Assembly (NCBI GenBank): GCA_946538875.1
Contig: CAMNHD010000079.1
Coordinates: 1 to 7,051 of the forward strand
Source of the DNA: an uncultured Treponema sp.
GTDB lineage: Bacteria > Spirochaetota > Spirochaetia > Treponematales > Treponemataceae
Direction: 5' to 3'
Length of the DNA stretch: 7,051 nucleotides
The translations under genes and the position numbers were made by a program. Below the pieces are notes generated by a model. It did no database searches. It saw nothing but the letters and a program-made list of their open reading frames with translations, and had not been told where the DNA came from. Below, in pieces: positions 6,801-7,051 of this stretch. Every line of letters starts with the position of its first letter. The stretch's first letter is position 1.

Positions 6801-7051
6801 AGGATTGATTTCCCTGAGTGCAACGCCGTTCACCTGCTGACCGTTGACCTTCCAGTTCACAGAAGTCACCGGAGAATTGCTGGTAATCTGTACTGTCGCC
6901 ACATGGGGATCAGAATCGTGGGTCTGCCCCTTTGCCTCGACAACAGTCATACCGCTCTTGTACGGAGTTCCGTCAACGGTAATGAATCTTCCGCCAATCT
7001 GAAGATCTGACTTGCGGACCTTTATTGTTGCATCGCCGAACTCAAGTGTAG
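3351..7051 (-). CDS. Ig-like repeat protein with C-terminal outer-membrane beta-barrel-like domain (5' end outside window)
   Basis: The frame is open from the window edge to a TAA at 3353-3351, so at least 1232 codons are visible. The Met at 6950 is probably internal, because 33 in-frame codons precede it without a stop and read as similar beta-rich sequence. Numbering from that Met, Ig-like modules run at about 205-303, 303-404, 405-512, 513-610, 611-710, 714-855 and 856-975. They share the grammar 'D..AP.v.l' at the start, 'G...D..GI..l' in the middle and 'Y.v.l.a.D.aGN' near the end. Modules 513-610 and 856-975 carry 'SVDNGASY' and 'SFDNGKTY' followed by 'EW.Y' and 'I(P)xGxH', which is typical of the Big_7 kind of bacterial Ig domain. 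A half module (976-1020) leads into a barrel-like region (1030-1199). Only one Cys (448) is visible. A surface-exposed adhesive or structural role is inferred; no ligand or catalytic motif is seen. The signal peptide would lie beyond the window. Confidence 0.9.
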   Translation of the reverse strand, partial: TLEFGDATIKVRKSDLQIGGRFITVDGTPYKSGMTVVEAKGQTHDSDPHVATVQITSNSPVTSVNWKVNGQQVNGVALREINPGALYEADVSISGLRAGIAVIEAEINVGMGSAESKDMGGGSSVAAVITGTVSVVRSHTVVDASESVYWVPTGTVTYDSETKRYQLNDGAVLKGYANVPGELSASLSRNVSGVTTSIEGNVITLAASNDGTYRDVSVRVSSTAGGSWTSPAVNLVVDTAPPVIEFDKLTDMGSVTATFDLAGTVTDGNGVSRLEYKMTDEDSEEAWKTIQLDRNGKFSASISLEEMEDGYLPITLRATDNSGKTTYRNTAMLKDTTAPEVKLVVPEPGSKVNGETLFVFDIKDQGELKTLRYISADGKITKDYPLGGARIPDDTMTWSLPNTLFGNEETPIAQGMQFVVLDAAGNENKITDFDFEVDPEGDLPVVEIHTPLEGSVITTDFVISGIMYDDDGMQGLDGTMCKTYFKVDDGEYQVLENPSAMSSFEIVVKPLTLMTDNEHVVYVYAEDIHGVKGHEVARSFKISQEEPKGGVDSPLIDESVKGLIEVKGWAQDKNGISKVQISVDNGASYNDTVLVPGKNREDKVEWVYKFDTRAIPDGTHVLFLKIWDGYEVTGLFTSLINIDNNAPKLDLELPLDDSTISQYLVFSGQTTDNIGLTDLHISIRSLEGKKVPEHLSEIPFVPDQIISQIVDISEMENGLYNIELTGKDNAGNVSNVSRNITLLKEAQLTTVDLLYPLNGQAVQGEFNIFGTAKSDDDRIVSLELVVDGQKIPGMVTTLSKTGYYKFHLTEHNKIDKKYLAGVEPAPTEPALDADGNPMLDEEGNPIMIETAVLEDKYFDLTIGEHSYQVMATTASGKTITSSAQTMVYSPYGPWVTLENFDYGDFAVERPLIKGLAGYTLSPEEKEILKDKNAPSEQKAEVEAKKISRVYLSFDNGKTYTEVSKRNSGEWKYRIEDQDIPAGFHFMLVKAEFKNGETAITRTIVQIDKTLPSVRLISPGKGGHYNQSLKMAGLSSDDVSLDNVTLVLRKGDKAAYEVPEFIQGLYLDFNVWGATMWSAGVGLTFFDNAVKVQGQFGTMTDSQYKFLNTVFGGNATDQKRYGGMVVGGKIIAQVAYIPFNFFFGHDFDWLSATIALGANFSYFSQSAAGPGQMLSAALAQVEFPRMTFKKAKLFRTWAVYTEPQLWFIPSDVANEEVSPYLFTLSLGVRANVF
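4512..4559 (-). repeat. Tandem 24-bp repeat encoding two LDxxGNPx units
   Basis: Residues 798-805 (LDADGNPM) and 806-813 (LDEEGNPI), numbered from the Met at 6950, are back-to-back copies of one 8-residue unit. The two 24-base units agree at 18 positions and most differences are third-codon changes, so the duplication has been kept under protein-level constraint. It lies within a proline-rich insertion (PAPTEPA precedes it) in the Ig-like module at about 714-855. It probably forms an acidic, flexible loop. Calcium binding is conceivable from the Asp/Asn spacing but is not shown. Confidence 0.75.

Noticed and set aside
6948..6950. ATG at 6950 as the true start of the Ig/barrel gene
   Set aside because: The frame continues open for 33 codons to the window edge with similar beta-rich protein sequence. 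No signal peptide follows this Met, although an outer-membrane protein needs one.

Overview
The window holds two very large genes, both on the minus strand and both cut by a window edge, separated by a 162-base gap that carries the only regulatory signals I can support. The upstream gene (3351-7051, 5' end missing) encodes an array of bacterial Ig-like modules ending in what looks like a small outer-membrane beta-barrel with a C-terminal Phe. The downstream gene (1-3188, 3' end missing) starts inside the window with a lipoprotein signal peptide and continues as a second array of Ig-like modules for at least 1062 residues. There are no RNA genes, mobile elements or CRISPR arrays that I can see. 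The plus strand appears to carry only antisense shadows of these genes.

The organism is best read as a Gram-negative-type (diderm) bacterium, because one protein ends in a barrel-like domain and the other is a lipoprotein. The style (huge Ig-like lipoproteins, a 'CQVGLG...VDTQAP' mature N-terminus, moderate GC) reminds me of host-associated spirochaetes of the Treponema type. That is recognition plus inference, not proof, and there is no marker gene in the window.

Layout, read along the minus strand: 7051-3351 Ig-array plus barrel protein; 3341-3314 a 10-bp hairpin just after its stop; 3269-3246 a GC-rich hairpin followed by a T-rich stretch; 3255-3229 a possible promoter overlapping that hairpin; 3220-3199 a perfect 7-bp inverted repeat touching the Shine-Dalgarno; 3200-3195 the Shine-Dalgarno; 3188-1 the lipoprotein.

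How they may work together (inference): the barrel protein would sit in the outer membrane carrying a chain of Ig-like modules, and the lipoprotein would be lipid-anchored with its own Ig chain, so the pair could form a cell-surface or periplasm-spanning adhesive or structural unit. Nothing in either sequence identifies a ligand or an enzymatic activity. The hairpins and the separate promoter candidate suggest the lipoprotein gene can be expressed independently of the upstream gene.
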